Shown in pieces: positions 15,099-24,558 of a stretch of 64,000 bases of DNA. The position numbers and the translations under genes are program-made. The notes under the pieces are model-generated. The model worked only from the letters and a program-made list of their open reading frames with translations, did no database searches and had not been told where the DNA came from. The DNA is from JANSXG01 sp024743075 (lineage in GTDB: Bacteria > Planctomycetota > Phycisphaerae > Phycisphaerales > UBA1924). Each line of letters opens with the position of its first letter. The first letter of the stretch is position 1. The stretch lies in contig CP159477.1 in NCBI GenBank assembly GCA_042140185.1, positions 434,001-498,000 of the forward strand, read 5' to 3'.

Positions 15099-17545
15099 GT
15101 GCGCGATGATGACCTCTTCGATCCCCCGACCGGCGAGCCGGCCGACCAGGCGTCACCGATCGGTGACAAATGCCGGTTCGTCTCCGTCGTGCCCGAGCGC
15201 GGCATCGATCGCGAGGGCGGCGCGACCGGGTCCTTTACTTACCGACTGCCAGCCGACCTCGAATCCCTGGAGGTCGGCGAACGCGTCCGGATCCCGCTCG
15301 GACGCGGGAATCGGCCCGTCAGCGGCGTTGTTGTGGCTGTCGGCGTCGATCCGCCGGAGGGGCTGAAGACCGTCAAGCCGGTCCTGGGGCGCGAGGGGAC
15401 CGCTCTCAGCCCCACGCTGGTGCAGCTGGCCGTATGGCTTGGCAGGTACTACTGCTGCCCTCTGGGCATGGTCCTTGCGACCATGCTCCCGGCGGCTGTA
15501 AAGAAAGGCACGGGGCGGAAACGTCAGGTCCTGCTGGAGGTCGCGCAGGTGCCCGGGGCGGACTCGGTCGCCGATCTGACGCCGACAGCGCGCGACGCAT
15601 GGCAAGCGATGGTTTCCCAATTCGGGGGTGACCCGGCTTCGTGGCCCCGGCTGACCAAGAAAAGTTTAACCGGCCTGCTGGGCCTGGGGTCGTCCGCGCC
15701 GCTTGGTCGATTGGTTCGTGCCGGGGTGCTTCGGGAGGTCGAGCGGACGATCGTGAAGGGTTCCGTCGAGGCGGATGTCGTTTCGGGTGGTCCGGACACC
15801 CTGCCCGAGTTGACCCCGGCCCAGACCCGCGCTATCGAGACGGTCGGTGCGGATCTCGGTCGATTCGGGGTTCATCTGATGCTCGGCGTGACGGGGAGCG
15901 GCAAAACGGAGGTGTACCTGCGTCTTCTGCGCCGTGTGCTGGATCGGGGCGAGTCCGGTCTGGTTCTGGTGCCTGAAATCAGCTTGACACCGCAGACCGC
16001 CGGACGGTTCGTGCGCCGTTTCGCGCGGGAGATCGACGCGACGGGCAACCCGGTCGGCGTCGCGGTGCTTCATTCAGGTCTGACACCGTCGCAACGCCAC
16101 GCCGAATGGCGGCGTGTGGAGTCGGGCGAGGCGCGGATCGTCATCGGAGCGCGCTCGGCAATCTTCGCGCCGTTCGGTGAAGGTCATCGTGCTGCGAAAC
16201 TCGGCATCGTGATCGTCGATGAGGAGCACGACGGATCGTACAAGCAGGATCAGTTGCCGCGCTACCACGCCCGGGATGTGGCGCTCAAGCGTGCCCAACT
16301 CGCCGGCTGCCCGGTGCTGCTCGGATCGGCGACGCCATCGCTGGAGTCCTGGCACAACGCGCGGAGCGGGCGGTACACGCTGATCGAGATGCCCGAGCGC
16401 GTCGGTGGGGGCGTGCTGCCGAAGGTCCGGGTCGTGGATCTCGCCGAGGAGCGTCGCAATCGAACCGTGGATGCGCACCGCCAGCACGCGATCGGCCCGA
16501 CGCTGGAGCACCTGATCGCCGAGACGATCCGGCGTCCGATCGACGACGGCGGGCAGGTGCTTCTGCTGCTCAACCGTCGCGGGTTCGCCCACTACATCTG
16601 CTGCGCCGATCAGAAGTGCGGCTGGAAGTTCGAGTGCGACCAGTGCACGGCGACGATGGTGTTTCACAAGAACCGTTTGCCTCAGCAACGTTCGGCGCGG
16701 GCGGGTACCTCAAGTGCCACCACTGCCTGAGCATGCAGGAACTTCCGGCACAGTGCCCGCGATGTACGAAGAAACTGATCCTGTTCGGTTCGGGTACGCA
16801 GCGTCTGGAAGAGGAGCTCGCGCAGAAGTTCGGCATCGCCGAGGGAGAAACGGGGGGGCTGCTGCGACTCGATAGCGACACGATGCACAGCGCCAAGGAC
16901 TACTTCAGCGCGCTCGAGCGGTTTCGCACCGGTCAGGTGCGGATGCTGATCGGTACGCAGATGATCGCGAAAGGTTTGGACTTCCCCGGAGTGTCGCTGG
17001 TTGGCGTGATCAGCGCGGACACCGCGCTCGCCACGCCGGACTTCCGCGCTGGCGAGCGAGCGTTCCAGCTGGTTGCGCAGGTCGCTGGGCGGGCCGGGCG
17101 GGCGTCGTCGGGCGGTCGCGTGATCGTGCAGACGATGGAGCCGGAGCACCCGGCGATCCTCGCGGCGGCCCGGCACGACTACCGTGCGTTCGCGGATGCG
17201 GAACTGGAGTTCCGACGGGCGTTCGGGCTGCCCCCGGTAGGGCGGATGGCCCGGTTGATCTTTCGTGATCAGGATCCGGAGAAGGCCGGCAGGCGAGCGT
17301 GGGAAGTCTCGCGCGAGATTCAGGCGATCCGGGCTGACCCGGCGTCGGGGCTCGCGGAGCTGAACACCAAAGGCCCGATGGACGCCCCGATGGCGCGCGT
17401 CGCGGGGTTCTATCGCGTTGCGATCGAACTGCTCGCTCCCAGCGCGGGGCAGATCCAGCGTGTGCTGACGGCGCTGCGTTCGCGAGGGCTGGTCAAGAGC
17501 GATGCGAGCTGCGCGGTGGATGTGGATCCGATTTCGATGCTGTAA
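15099..17545 (+). CDS. priA: Primosomal replication-restart helicase PriA (frame interrupted near 16,693)
   Basis: PriA is a superfamily 2 3'-5' helicase that reloads the replisome at stalled forks. From the GTG at 15099 the N-terminal 3'BD domain is followed by Walker A (GVTGSGKTEVY), motif II (DEEHDGSYKQ), the SATPSLESW motif, and the zinc-binding region (CGWKFECDQC, then CHHC and CPRC). Motifs V and VI follow (GTQMIAKGLDFPGV; QVAGRAGRA). The frame breaks between the first and second zinc-cysteine clusters. Adding one G at about 16,693 (GG to GGG) gives the continuous sequence HKNRLPQQRSGAGGYLKCHHC and a protein of 815 residues. A missing base in the sequence is more likely than a broken essential-type gene. 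A hairpin terminator follows. Confidence 0.9.
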
Positions 17546-17560
17546 GCATCACCAATGAAA

Positions 17561-17582
17561 GAGCCCCGCGAGTGCGGGGCTC
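17561..17582. terminator. Bidirectional hairpin terminator between priA and rho
   Basis: GAGCCCCGC (17561-17569) and GCGGGGCTC (17574-17582) form a perfect 9 bp stem with a GAGT loop. It lies between two convergent genes: priA ends at 17545 and rho ends at 17608. Confidence 0.8.
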
Positions 17583-17607
17583 GACTGATCAATCGTGATC
17601 GCTCGGC

Positions 17608-19466
17608 TCAGCCGAGGTTCATGGTCATCAGGAACTCGGCGTTGGTCTTCGACTTGCTCAGGCGGTTCTTCATCAGTTCCATCGCCTCGACGACGTTCAT
17701 ATCGCTGAGCACCTTGCGCAGACGGTAGACAAGCTCGAGTTCCTTGGGGTCGAGCAGCAGTTCCTCGCGCCGGGTGCCGGAGGCGGCGACGTCGATCGCG
17801 GGGTAGATACGCTTCTCGACCAGCTTGCGATCGAGGTGCAGTTCGCTGTTACCCGTGCCCTTGAACTCTTCGAAGATGACCTCGTCGGCCTTGGAGCCGG
17901 TGTCGACCAGCGCGGTGCCGAGGATGGTCAGCGAGCCGCCGTTCTCGATGGCGCGGGCCGAGCCGAAGAACTTCTTCGGGCGGGTGAGAGCGCCGGAGTC
18001 GATGCCGCCGGACATGATCTTGCCGGTGTTCGGGCTCGCGGCGTTGTAGGCGCGGGCCAAGCGGGTGATGGAGTCGAGCAGGATGACCACGTGCTCGCCG
18101 AACTCGACATAGCGACGGGCCTTCTCCATGACCATCTCGGCGACTTGGACGTGGCGCGAGGAGTGCTCGTCGAAGGTCGAAGCCACCACCTCGACCGATT
18201 CGTCGGTGTTTCGCTTGAAGTCGGTGACTTCCTCGGGGCGTTCGTCGATGAGCAGCACGATGATCTTCACGTCGGGGTAGTTCGTGCTGATCGCCTTGGT
18301 CATCTTTTGCATGAGGACCGTCTTGCCGGTGCGCGGCGGGGCGACGATCAGGGCACGCTGGCCGCGACCGATCGGCGCGACGAGGTCTACCACGCGGGTC
18401 TCGAGGACGTTCGGCTCGGTCTCGAGCACGAACCGCTCCTCGGGGTGGAGCGGGGTCATGTCCTCGAAGATGGGAAGCTGACGAGCGACCTTCGGGTCTT
18501 TGCCGTTGACCGAATCGATGCGCACCAGAGCGAAGAAGCGCTCGCCGTCCTTCGGCGGACGGATGACGCCTTCGACCTCCATGCCCGGACGCAGCCCCAT
18601 GCGTCGGATCTGGCTGGGGGACACGTAGATGTCCGACGGGCCGGCCATGTACGAGTCTTCCGGCGAGCGGAGGAATCCGAAGCCTTCGGGCGCGATGTAG
18701 AGCGTGCCTTCGCCGAACATGATCTGGTCCTGCTCGGCGCGACGACGCAGGATTTCCATCATCAGGTCGGTGCGGGGCAGTTTGGTCGCTTCCTCGATGC
18801 CCTCTTCTTCGGCGAACTTGTGCAAATCCTCAACGGGCATCGCCTGCAGTCTGGACACATGCAGGGCGTTCTCGGCGGCCTCTTCGTAGCCGTCGCTCTT
18901 GGCGAGTTCTTCGAGGGCTCGGGCCTCGCGTTCGAGGTCGTCCTCGTTCGGGAGGACCGATGACGGGATGCCCGACGAGCCGCGGTTGTATTTGTGGCTG
19001 CCCTGCTGACCGGGGTGTCCGCCGCCTCCACCGCCGCCCTTCTTCTTCTTTTTGCGCGGCGCCCACCGCCGCCCTGGGTCTGGTGTTGCTGGTTCTGCCC
19101 GCCGCCACCGCCGCCGGACTGGTTGTCGGAGCCTTGGCGGTTGCGGAGGTCATTGGACTGGCGTCCTGACCCCGATTGGTTGTCCTGCTTGTTGTCCGAA
19201 CCCTTGCCCGAGCCGCCGTCGGGCTTCGATTCGGACTTCGCCTCCGGCTTCGGCTCGGGCTTTGTCCGAGCCTTCGGTTCGGTCTTCTTGGATTCGGCCT
19301 GCGTGTCGGCTGACTTGGAGGGTGACTTCGACGAACTGCGCGTCTTCGACTTCGCAGAGTCCGGCACGGATTCGAGCAGCGACGCCGGCGCCTTCTTCTT
19401 GGTCGTCGTCTTGCGGGTCCGCTTCTTCGTCACGGTCTTCGATGCACTGTCGGCAGAATCGGCCAT
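17608..19466 (-). CDS. rho: Transcription termination factor Rho with long disordered N-terminal extension (frame interrupted in an A-run)
   Basis: Rho is a hexameric RNA-dependent ATPase that ends transcription. The core is complete: RNA-binding cold-shock-like domain (GFGFLRSPEDSYMAGPSDIYV), Walker A (APPRTGKTVLMQ), Walker B (VVILLDSITRLARAYN), the Q-loop/R-loop region (GSLTILGTALVDTGSK) and the C-terminal LLDPKELELVYRLRKVL. Upstream lies a Lys/Ser/Pro/Gly-rich extension of about 200 residues starting at the ATG at 19466 (MADSADSASKTVTKKRTRKT). The two parts are in different frames. Adding one base to the five-T run at 19049-19053 (A5 to A6 in the sense strand) joins them into 619 residues through a RRAKKKKKGGGGG stretch. 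A short product could alternatively start at a GTG at 18858, but the in-frame sequence LEREARALEELAKSDGYEEA upstream of it is clearly Rho-like. Confidence 0.92.
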
Positions 19467-19725
19467 CGCGCGTTGTCCTCGTGTCGGGTGCCCGGGCGCT
19501 GGAAGCAGCGCGGGCGTCGGAAATGGGGGAACGAAAGGGGGGACGTCGTGGGGCGTGGCTCGGAGCGCGTTGTCTCGCGGCCAGTCCCTTCATTGGCGTT
19601 GTGGAAACTGAGGCGGTACCCGAACGCAGGAACAGCGTGAGCGGGATCTTCAGTTCAAAGTGCGATGAGGCTCGGGACTCGCGAAATACCGCGAACGGTC
19701 CGGCGCGGTCAGTATCCGGCAGACC

Positions 19726-20346
19726 TCACGCCAGCAGTGTAGCAGAAATCTCGGCTATCCGGTCGGCAAGGTCGCTTTTTCCTGTTGGGTTGTCGACGAC
19801 GAACCGACAGCGGGTTCTCTTCTCCTCAACCGACATCTGCGACGCCTCACGCGCCCGCAGGTCGGTTTCCGACCAGTCGCGATGCTTGCGAACACGCTTG
19901 AGGCGGGTCTCGAACGGGGCGTCGACAAACACGACCGCATCACAGGCCCCGTCCTGGCCGGATTCGAACAGCAGCGGGGCATCCAGCACGACGCCGGGCG
20001 CACCCGCATCCCGGGCCCGCTGCCGAGCCTGTTCTCGGGTCAGCAGCACCATCGGGTGCAGCAGGCCTTCGAGGCGCTTCCGGTCGGCCTCGTCGGCAAA
20101 CACGATGCTCGCGATCGCTTTGCGATCGAGGTTGCCATCATCGCCGAGCACTTTTTCACCCCACCAATCGACGAGCGTGTCGCGGACCGCGATCGTCGAC
20201 AGGGCCCTACGGATCTCCGCATCGAAATCCACCACGAGCCAGCCGAGGTCGCCGAACAGACCGGCGACCTTCGACTTCCCCGAACCGATCCCGCCGACAA
20301 TGCCGAGAACAACCGGCGCTGCGTTCAGTTGAGCGGGATCGGGCAT
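19726..20346 (-). CDS. coaE: Dephospho-CoA kinase
   Basis: This cytosolic P-loop kinase catalyses the last step of coenzyme A synthesis, phosphorylating the 3'-hydroxyl of dephospho-CoA. Its 206 residues match the family. The P-loop reads GIVGGIGSGKSKVAG, followed by VDFDAEIRRAL (the family D-D/H motif region), LHPMVLLTREQ and APLLFESGQDGACDAVVFVD, all family hallmarks. It ends just inside the upstream flank of rho (259 bp from the rho start) and begins 9 bp after the katG stop, all on the minus strand, so it is probably read through from katG. Confidence 0.92.
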   Translation of the reverse strand: MPDPAQLNAAPVVLGIVGGIGSGKSKVAGLFGDLGWLVVDFDAEIRRALSTIAVRDTLVDWWGEKVLGDDGNLDRKAIASIVFADEADRKRLEGLLHPMVLLTREQARQRARDAGAPGVVLDAPLLFESGQDGACDAVVFVDAPFETRLKRVRKHRDWSETDLRAREASQMSVEEKRTRCRFVVDNPTGKSDLADRIAEISATLLA

Positions 20347-20355
20347 CAGCGGATC

Positions 20356-22677
20356 TTAGCGGGATGCCGCGACCTCGAAGCGGTCGAGCATCATCACCTT
20401 GTCCCACGCCGCGATGAAGTCGTGGACCATCCGCTCGTGTCCGTCCTCGGCGGCGTAGACCTCGGCGAGGTTGCGCAGCGTGGAGTTGGAGCCGAACACC
20501 AGGTCGCAGCGTGTGGCGGTGTACTTCGTCTCGCCGGTCGCGCGGTCCTTGATGTAGAAGCCCATTTCCATCTTGTCGGCGGGCTCCCACATGTAGTCCA
20601 TGTTGCACAGCGTCAGGAAGAAGTCGTTGCTGAGCACGCCCGGACGCTCCGTGAACACGCCGTGCTTCGAGTGGTCGAAGTTCTGGTCGAGCACGCGGAG
20701 GCCGCCGACGAGCACGGTCCACTCGGGAGCGGAGAGCGTCAGCAGGTTGGCCCGATCGAGGAAGATGCGCTCCGGCGCGACGTCCATGCGGACCTTCATG
20801 TTTACGTAGTTGCGGAACCCGTCGGCGACAGGCTGCAGCCAGTCGAAGCTCTCGATATCGGTCTGGTCCTGCGTGCAGTCGGTTCTTCCCGGAGTGAACG
20901 GCACGGTTGCGTCCACGCCCGCATCCTTCGCGGCCTTTTCAACCGCGGCGCAGCCGCCGAGCACGATCAGGTCGGCCAATGAGACTTTCTTGTTGCCATT
21001 CTGGGCGTCGTTGAACTCGCTCTGGACCTTCCGCAGCGTGTTGAGCACCTTCGACAGTTCCTCCGGGCGGTTGACTGCCCAGTCCTTCTGCGGATCGAGC
21101 GCGACTCTGGCGCCGTTCGCGCCGCCGCGCTTGTCCGAGTCGCGGTAGGTCGAAGCCGAAGACCACGCCGCGGAGACCAGCTCGGAGACGGAGAGCCCCT
21201 TGCCGAGGATGGCCTTCTTCAGCGCCGCGATTTCCTGGTCATCGATCAACTCGTGATCGACCGCGGGGATCGGGTCTTGCCAGATCAGGTCTTCCTGGGG
21301 GACTTCGGGGCCGAGGTAACGGGACTTGGGGCCCATGTCGCGGTGGGTGAGCTTGTACCACGCCCGCGCGAAGCAATCGGAGAAGTAGTCGAAATCTTCG
21401 AGGAACCGCTCGCAGATCCTGCGGTACTCCGGATCGACCTTGAGCGCGATGTCGGTGGTCAGCATCATCAGTTCGTTCTGCTGGTCGGGCTCGTGCGCGT
21501 CGGGCGTCTTGGGTGCGTCCGCGTCCTTGGGCTTGTACTGGATGCCGCCGGCGGGGCTGCGCGTGAGCTCCCAGTCGTACTTGAAAAGGTTCTCGAGGTA
21601 CGCGTTGTCCCATGCGATCGGGTTAGGCGTCCACGCGCCCTCGATGCCGCTGGTCATCGCGTACTTGGCGTAGCCGGTGCCCTCTTCGTTCTGCCAGCCC
21701 ATGCCCTGAGCGCTCATCGGAGCGCCCTCGGGGGCCGGGCCGATCTTGTCAGCCGGCACCGCGCCATGGCTCTTGCCGAAGGCGTGACCGCCGGCGATCA
21801 GCGCAACCGTCTCTTCGTCGTTCATCGCCATACGCGCGAAGGTCTCTCTGATGTCGCCGATGGACGACTCCACATCGCCATCGCGGTTCGGCCCTTCCGG
21901 GTGGACGTAGATCAGGCCCTGGAAGCTAGCCGCCAGCGGCGCTGCAAGGTCGTAGTTCTCGTCGCCGGGTCCGCCCGTCCACCGCTTGGTTCGGGTGACC
22001 ATCTCACCGGGGTGCGAGCCGGGCTGCACGGCGTGGCCGTCGCGCTCGCGAGCGAACTCGCCGACCGCCTTGCCGTCCCAGAACTCGTCGCCGAAGTACA
22101 TGCCCCGATCCGGCTCCCACGTATCGATGCGCCCGCCGCCGAAGCCGAAGGTCTTGAACCCCATCGCCTCCAGCGCAACGTTACCGGTGAGGATCATCAG
22201 ATCCGCCCAAGAGAGCGAAGCGCCGTACTTCTTCTTGACAGGCCAGAGCAGGCGTCGGGACTTGTCGATGTTGCCGTTGTCGTCCCACGAGTTGGTCGGG
22301 GCGAATCGCTGCAGACCGGTGCTCGCGCCGCCGCGACCGTCGGCGATGCGGTATGTGCCCGCGGCGTGCCAGGCCATGCGGACCATCTGCGGGCCGTAGT
22401 GGCCGTAGTCGGCGGGCCACCACGGCTGGGAGTCGGTGAGGACCTTGCGGATGTCGGCCTTGACCTGATGGAGGTCGAGCTTCTTGAACGCTTCGGCGTA
22501 GTCCACATCACGCAGGGGGTTGGCCATCGGCGGGTTCTGGTGGAGCAATTCGACCTGGAGGCGGTTGGGCCACCAGTCGGAAATCTGCGGGCCGGAGCCG
22601 TACGCGCCGCCGACGCGGCCGCCACGGAACGGGCACTTGGAGGCGCTCGCGGACTTCTCAGCGGTGTTCTGGATCAA
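20356..22677 (-). CDS. katG: Catalase-peroxidase
   Basis: This haem enzyme removes hydrogen peroxide by catalase and peroxidase reactions. The distal Arg-Trp-His triad is in VRMAWHAAGTYR, the Tyr of the Met-Tyr-Trp adduct is in LIYVHPEGPN, the Met is in ARMAMND and the proximal His is in GGHAFGKSH. The protein is a tandem duplication of two peroxidase domains. The most likely start is a TTG at 22677, preceded by AAAGGA, giving MIQNTAEKSASASKCPFRGG and 773 residues. The KCPF...DWWPN start region is conserved in KatG. Upstream in-frame codons to 22836 do not look coding. The ATG of MANPLRD would cut off the conserved N-terminus. coaE follows at a 9 bp gap. Confidence 0.96.
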   Translation of the reverse strand: MIQNTAEKSASASKCPFRGGRVGGAYGSGPQISDWWPNRLQVELLHQNPPMANPLRDVDYAEAFKKLDLHQVKADIRKVLTDSQPWWPADYGHYGPQMVRMAWHAAGTYRIADGRGGASTGLQRFAPTNSWDDNGNIDKSRRLLWPVKKKYGASLSWADLMILTGNVALEAMGFKTFGFGGGRIDTWEPDRGMYFGDEFWDGKAVGEFARERDGHAVQPGSHPGEMVTRTKRWTGGPGDENYDLAAPLAASFQGLIYVHPEGPNRDGDVESSIGDIRETFARMAMNDEETVALIAGGHAFGKSHGAVPADKIGPAPEGAPMSAQGMGWQNEEGTGYAKYAMTSGIEGAWTPNPIAWDNAYLENLFKYDWELTRSPAGGIQYKPKDADAPKTPDAHEPDQQNELMMLTTDIALKVDPEYRRICERFLEDFDYFSDCFARAWYKLTHRDMGPKSRYLGPEVPQEDLIWQDPIPAVDHELIDDQEIAALKKAILGKGLSVSELVSAAWSSASTYRDSDKRGGANGARVALDPQKDWAVNRPEELSKVLNTLRKVQSEFNDAQNGNKKVSLADLIVLGGCAAVEKAAKDAGVDATVPFTPGRTDCTQDQTDIESFDWLQPVADGFRNYVNMKVRMDVAPERIFLDRANLLTLSAPEWTVLVGGLRVLDQNFDHSKHGVFTERPGVLSNDFFLTLCNMDYMWEPADKMEMGFYIKDRATGETKYTATRCDLVFGSNSTLRNLAEVYAAEDGHERMVHDFIAAWDKVMMLDRFEVAASR

Positions 22678-22870
22678 GGTCTGGTCCTTTCTGAGTATCA
22701 GCAAATCACTGGGTATTGAGGGGTGGGGCGCAGTTCCGACACCCCGGTGGAGGATAGCGCGGTCGCCGGGCTCGGGCCCTCGCGTGACCGACTTTCTGGC
22801 CCCCAAAGGTCGGGCGAGTCGCCGCGCCCAGCACAACGAGAACGGCTCCCGACGACGCCCGTCTCCGCGG

Positions 22871-22876
22871 TATACT
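22871..22876 (+). promoter_or_regulatory. -10 element upstream of tRNA-Gly
   Basis: TATACT ends 21 bp before the mature tRNA 5' end, a typical distance for a stable-RNA promoter. No clear -35 hexamer is seen in the GC-rich sequence upstream. Confidence 0.45.
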
Positions 22877-22897
22877 GACTTGTCTGAACAACCGGTC

Positions 22898-22969
22898 GCG
22901 GGTGTAGTTCAGTGGTAGAACGTCAGCTTCCCAAGCTGAATGTCGCCGGTTCGAGTCCGGTCACCCGCT
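22898..22969 (+). tRNA. tRNA-Gly (anticodon CCC)
   Basis: A 72-nt cloverleaf can be folded by eye. The acceptor stem is GCGGGTG with CACCCGC and discriminator T. The D arm contains GTTCAGTGGTAGAAC. The anticodon stem TCAGC/GCTGA closes the loop TTCCCAA, with CCC at positions 34-36. The T arm is GCCGG TTCGAGT CCGGT. The 3' CCA is not encoded. A T-run directly downstream (CTTTTCC) may help end the transcript. This tRNA reads GGG codons. Confidence 0.95.
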
Positions 22970-23038
22970 TTTCCAAGTCTCGCAACAGCAGGCACATCCG
23001 AAACGCTAGCCATCTGGCGTGTGCGCAGAGGCCATCCC

Positions 23039-23410
23039 ATGCCGACGACGACACCCGAGCACGACGAACGCATCGCGAAGATGACCTTCTCTTCGGTCTA
23101 CCCGCATTACGTCGCAAAGGTCGAGAAGAAGGGGCGGTCTAAAGATGAATTGCACGAAGTCATTCGCTGGCTGACCGGCTTCGACGACAAGAAGTTGCAG
23201 AAGCAGATCGACGACAAGGTGACCTTCAAGGAATTCTTCAAGCGAGCCAAGCTCAACCCCAACGCGCACCTGATCAAAGGCGTCATCTGCGGGTATCGCA
23301 TCGAAGATATCGAAACCTCGCTCACGCGACAGGTCCGGTACCTCGACAAGCTTGTGGACGAACTGGCGAAGGGGAAGAAGATGGAGAAGATTCTGCGGTC
23401 AGAGGGTTAG
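23039..23410 (+). CDS. DUF2200 family protein
   Basis: This small soluble protein of 123 residues matches the well-conserved DUF2200 family throughout (RIAKMTFSSVYPHYVAKVEK, EVIRWLTGFDDKKLQ, AHLIKGVICGYRIEDIE, VRYLDKLVDELAKGKKMEK). The ATG at 23039 gives the family N-terminus MPTTTPEHDERI. The frame is open to 22940 but that part overlaps the tRNA. It begins 69 bp after tRNA-Gly. The function of the family is not known to me. Confidence 0.9.
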   Translation: MPTTTPEHDERIAKMTFSSVYPHYVAKVEKKGRSKDELHEVIRWLTGFDDKKLQKQIDDKVTFKEFFKRAKLNPNAHLIKGVICGYRIEDIETSLTRQVRYLDKLVDELAKGKKMEKILRSEG

Positions 23411-23509
23411 GACTTTGAGCGCGGCTGTCGATGTCGTCGCGATGGGCTGTGGCATTCCGTTCGAAATCGAAGACTGAGTTCAGGTGTTGATCGCAACCGT
23501 CGGGCTTGG

Positions 23510-24499
23510 TCAGGTGTTCTCGATGACGACTTTCCCCATTGCTTTGCCGCTCTCAAAGTGTGCGTGCGCATCCGAGGCTTGATCGAGCGCGAATCGAGAT
23601 GCATCAAGAACGGGTGACAGAGCACCCGATTCAACGATCTGCTTCACGATTCGAAGGATTTCGGCGTGTTCTTCTCGCCCGGCATCGTGGATCATTGGGA
23701 TCAGCATGAAGACGATGTGCAGCGTCAGACCTTTCAAGTGCGCGCTCGTGAAGTCTAAGTCGCACATCGTTGTTGTGGTTACCACATCACCGTTGAGTTT
23801 CACTGCCTCGAACGATTTCAGCATGTTCCGGTCGCCGACGGTGTCGAAGACCACGTCGAATCCCGTGCCGCCCGTGTGCGTTGCGACATAGTCTTCAACG
23901 GAATCGGCCTTATAGTTGATCCCGGTCGCTCCCAGGCGTTCGATCAATTCGAGCTGGGGTGCTCCTCCACCGGTGGAGTACACCTCGGCACCAAGGTGCT
24001 TGGCGAGTTGCAGCGCGACATGTCCGACGCCGCCGGACCCGCCGTGGACCAGCACCTTCTGTCCGGGCTTCACGCCCGCTCGGGTCACCCCTTCATACGC
24101 GGTGATCGCGACGAGCGGCAGGGCGGCCGCCTCCCGCATCGACAAGTTCTTCGGTTTGTGGGCCATGAGCCGGCTGTCAGCGCAGATGTACTCCGCGAGC
24201 GTGCCGGGCAGGTCGCCCAGTCCGCCAGCGCACCCGTACACCTCGTCTCCCGGTGCGAAGCCAGACACTCCCTCTCCAACCGCTTCGACCGTACCTGCGA
24301 AGTCCATCCCGAGGATCGCGGGTGTCTCAGGGGCGAGCCCGCCCGCTTTACCCCACTTGCGAATCTTCGTGTCCACCGTGTTGACGCTCGACGCGGCGAT
24401 TTTGACCAGAACATGGTCCGGCTTTACGGCGGGCTTGGGCGCCTCGCCAAGTTGCAAGGGAGCACCGTTGTCGTACGAGTTCAGGAGTACCGCTTTCAT
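23510..24499 (-). CDS. Zinc-independent MDR-family NADPH:quinone oxidoreductase-like enzyme
   Basis: This medium-chain dehydrogenase/reductase has 329 residues and starts MKAVLLNSYDNGAPLQLGEA. The GroES-like domain (PDHVLVKIAASSVNTVDTK) has no catalytic zinc ligands, as in quinone oxidoreductases (zeta-crystallin type). The nucleotide-binding motif is VLVHGGSGGVGHVALQLAK. Such enzymes reduce quinones, enals or similar electrophiles with NADPH. It lies 59 bp downstream of the cupin lipoprotein gene on the same strand, and both are divergent from an HxlR regulator whose relatives control such oxidoreductases. Confidence 0.88.
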   Translation of the reverse strand: MKAVLLNSYDNGAPLQLGEAPKPAVKPDHVLVKIAASSVNTVDTKIRKWGKAGGLAPETPAILGMDFAGTVEAVGEGVSGFAPGDEVYGCAGGLGDLPGTLAEYICADSRLMAHKPKNLSMREAAALPLVAITAYEGVTRAGVKPGQKVLVHGGSGGVGHVALQLAKHLGAEVYSTGGGAPQLELIERLGATGINYKADSVEDYVATHTGGTGFDVVFDTVGDRNMLKSFEAVKLNGDVVTTTTMCDLDFTSAHLKGLTLHIVFMLIPMIHDAGREEHAEILRIVKQIVESGALSPVLDASRFALDQASDAHAHFESGKAMGKVVIENT

Positions 24500-24558
24500 G
24501 AGAGGTCCTTAGATTCAAGTAGTGAGAGCGTGTGGTGAATGGGTTGGATGTCGTGTTG

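Noticed and set aside
16660..16735. Programmed -1 ribosomal frameshift in priA
   Set aside because: No slippery heptamer is present, and seven similar breaks occur elsewhere in unrelated genes. Base loss explains all of them.
11396..17545. A type II secretion operon
   Set aside because: Only the secretin is present. The neighbours are priA, rho and a partner-switching pair.
22678..22897. Riboswitch or OxyR-type site upstream of katG
   Set aside because: No conserved riboswitch pattern or clear OxyR-like spaced motif could be recognised in the GC-rich 220 bp gap.
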